A stretch of 6,659 nt of DNA from Acetobacteraceae bacterium (GTDB taxonomy: Bacteria > Pseudomonadota > Alphaproteobacteria > Acetobacterales > Acetobacteraceae). Positions 6,296 to 6,659 of the stretch are shown in pieces (the stretch's first letter is position 1; every line of letters starts with the position of its first letter). The notes below the pieces were generated by a model. That model was not told where the DNA came from. It saw only the letters and a program-made list of their open reading frames with translations, and searched no databases. The position numbers and the translations under genes are program-made. The stretch lies in the NCBI GenBank assembly GCA_027323595.1, contig DAHWBL010000423.1, positions 1 through 6,659 on the forward strand. Direction: 5' to 3'.

Positions 6296-6299
6296 CTCC
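6296..6299 (-). promoter_or_regulatory. Ribosome binding site (GGAG) of the PEP-CTERM gene
   Basis: GGAG on the minus strand sits 7 nt before the ATG at 6288, an optimal spacing that supports this start choice. Confidence 0.7.
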
Positions 6300-6340
6300 A
6301 CGACGGGGACAGGTGATCTGAATATTAATTCAACGTTACC

Positions 6341-6369
6341 ATTGTATGGCGAACGCGAAGGCGTCGCAA
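6341..6369 (-). promoter_or_regulatory. Candidate sigma-70-like promoter for the PEP-CTERM/adenylating-enzyme operon
   Basis: On the minus strand, TTGCGA (6369-6364) and TACAAT (6346-6341) are separated by exactly 17 bp. The -10 matches TATAAT at 5 of 6 positions and the -35 matches TTGACA at 4 of 6. The predicted transcription start is near 6334, giving a leader of about 45 nt before the ATG at 6288. It lies at the edge of the only clearly AT-rich island in the window (6319-6346), after the ruvX stop. This supports separate transcription from ruvX. Confidence 0.5.
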
Positions 6370-6416
6370 GCACGAAATCACCGTGGCGCGGCGGCGGGAC
6401 CGAGGTGCCGGCGGGA

Positions 6417-6659
6417 CTATTGCCCGGCGGCGGCGTCCAGGAACCCCTGCAGGATATGCGCGGCGGCCACCCGGTCCACGATGGCGGCGCGGCGCGCGCG
6501 CGAGACGTTGGCCTCCAGCATCTGCGCCTCCACGGTGGCGGTGGACAGTCGCTCGTTCCACAGGGTGGCGGGCAGGCCCATCAGGTCCGACAGGTCGCGC
6601 GCCCAGTCCCGCACCGCCTGCGCGGCCGGGCCCATGGTGCCGTCCTCCTCCAGCGGCCA
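6417..6659 (-). CDS. ruvX: RuvX/YqgF family protein (pre-16S rRNA nuclease / putative Holliday junction resolvase), C-terminal half, truncated by window
   Basis: 80 residues are visible in a frame that is open through the right edge and ends at TAG (6417-6419). The family is usually about 135-160 residues, so roughly half is missing. The visible part follows the YqgF pattern: an LPxxxDGT-like entry (PLEEDGTMGPAAQAV), then LWNERLSTA (33-41) matching the family's lwDERLST motif, then RRAAIVDRVAAAHILQGFLD (56-75) matching the conserved vDxxAAxxILqxyLd end, with D62 the expected acidic active-site residue. YqgF proteins have an RNase H-like fold and are cytoplasmic; in E. coli the protein matures the 16S rRNA 5' end. 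A Met 9 residues into the visible part falls inside the conserved domain, so it is not the start. The gene lies 128 bp upstream of the PEP-CTERM gene on the same strand and is probably unrelated to it. Confidence 0.92.
   Translation of the reverse strand, partial: WPLEEDGTMGPAAQAVRDWARDLSDLMGLPATLWNERLSTATVEAQMLEANVSRARRAAIVDRVAAAHILQGFLDAAAGQ

Noticed and set aside
6370..6416. Intrinsic terminator after ruvX
   Set aside because: The stretch is GC-rich with a 9-bp direct repeat (CGGCGGGAC at 6392 and 6409), but I found no stable hairpin followed by a U-tract on the minus strand.

Overview
The window is a GC-rich bacterial chromosome segment. It has two transcriptional blocks that converge on a short palindromic gap near position 4070. 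GC content, codon use and gene content (two-partner secretion, PEP-CTERM protein, RuvX) suggest an alphaproteobacterium, possibly Acetobacteraceae/Rhodospirillales. That assignment is inference, since no rRNA or other taxonomic marker is present.

Plus strand, 2..4020: a two-partner secretion (type Vb) pair. The first gene enters from the left edge and encodes the C-terminal 791 residues of a large filamentous-haemagglutinin-like exoprotein (TpsA). It starts with a near-perfect 453-bp (151-codon) tandem duplication, continues as degenerate beta-helix repeats, and ends in a non-repetitive C-terminal region. It overlaps, by a TTGA junction, a 548-residue FhaC/ShlB-type outer-membrane transporter (TpsB). 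The exoprotein is expected to cross the outer membrane through this partner and form a surface or released adhesin.

Gap, 4021..4117: a long imperfect palindrome directly abutting the tpsB stop codon, and a 13-bp direct repeat running into the stop of the convergent gene.

Minus strand, 6659..4118, read right to left: the C-terminal half of RuvX/YqgF (cut by the right edge), then a plausible sigma-70-like promoter and ribosome binding site, a 234-residue PEP-CTERM surface protein with a Tat-like signal peptide, and 35 bp further on a 476-residue, motif-divergent adenylate-forming (ANL superfamily) enzyme. The last two probably form a two-gene operon.

No complete novel defence or mobile system is visible. 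The most interesting points are: the recent internal duplication in the adhesin; a 19-bp in-frame sequence shared between the exoprotein C-terminus and the transporter N-terminus; the PEP-CTERM/adenylating-enzyme pairing; and the palindrome between the convergent genes.
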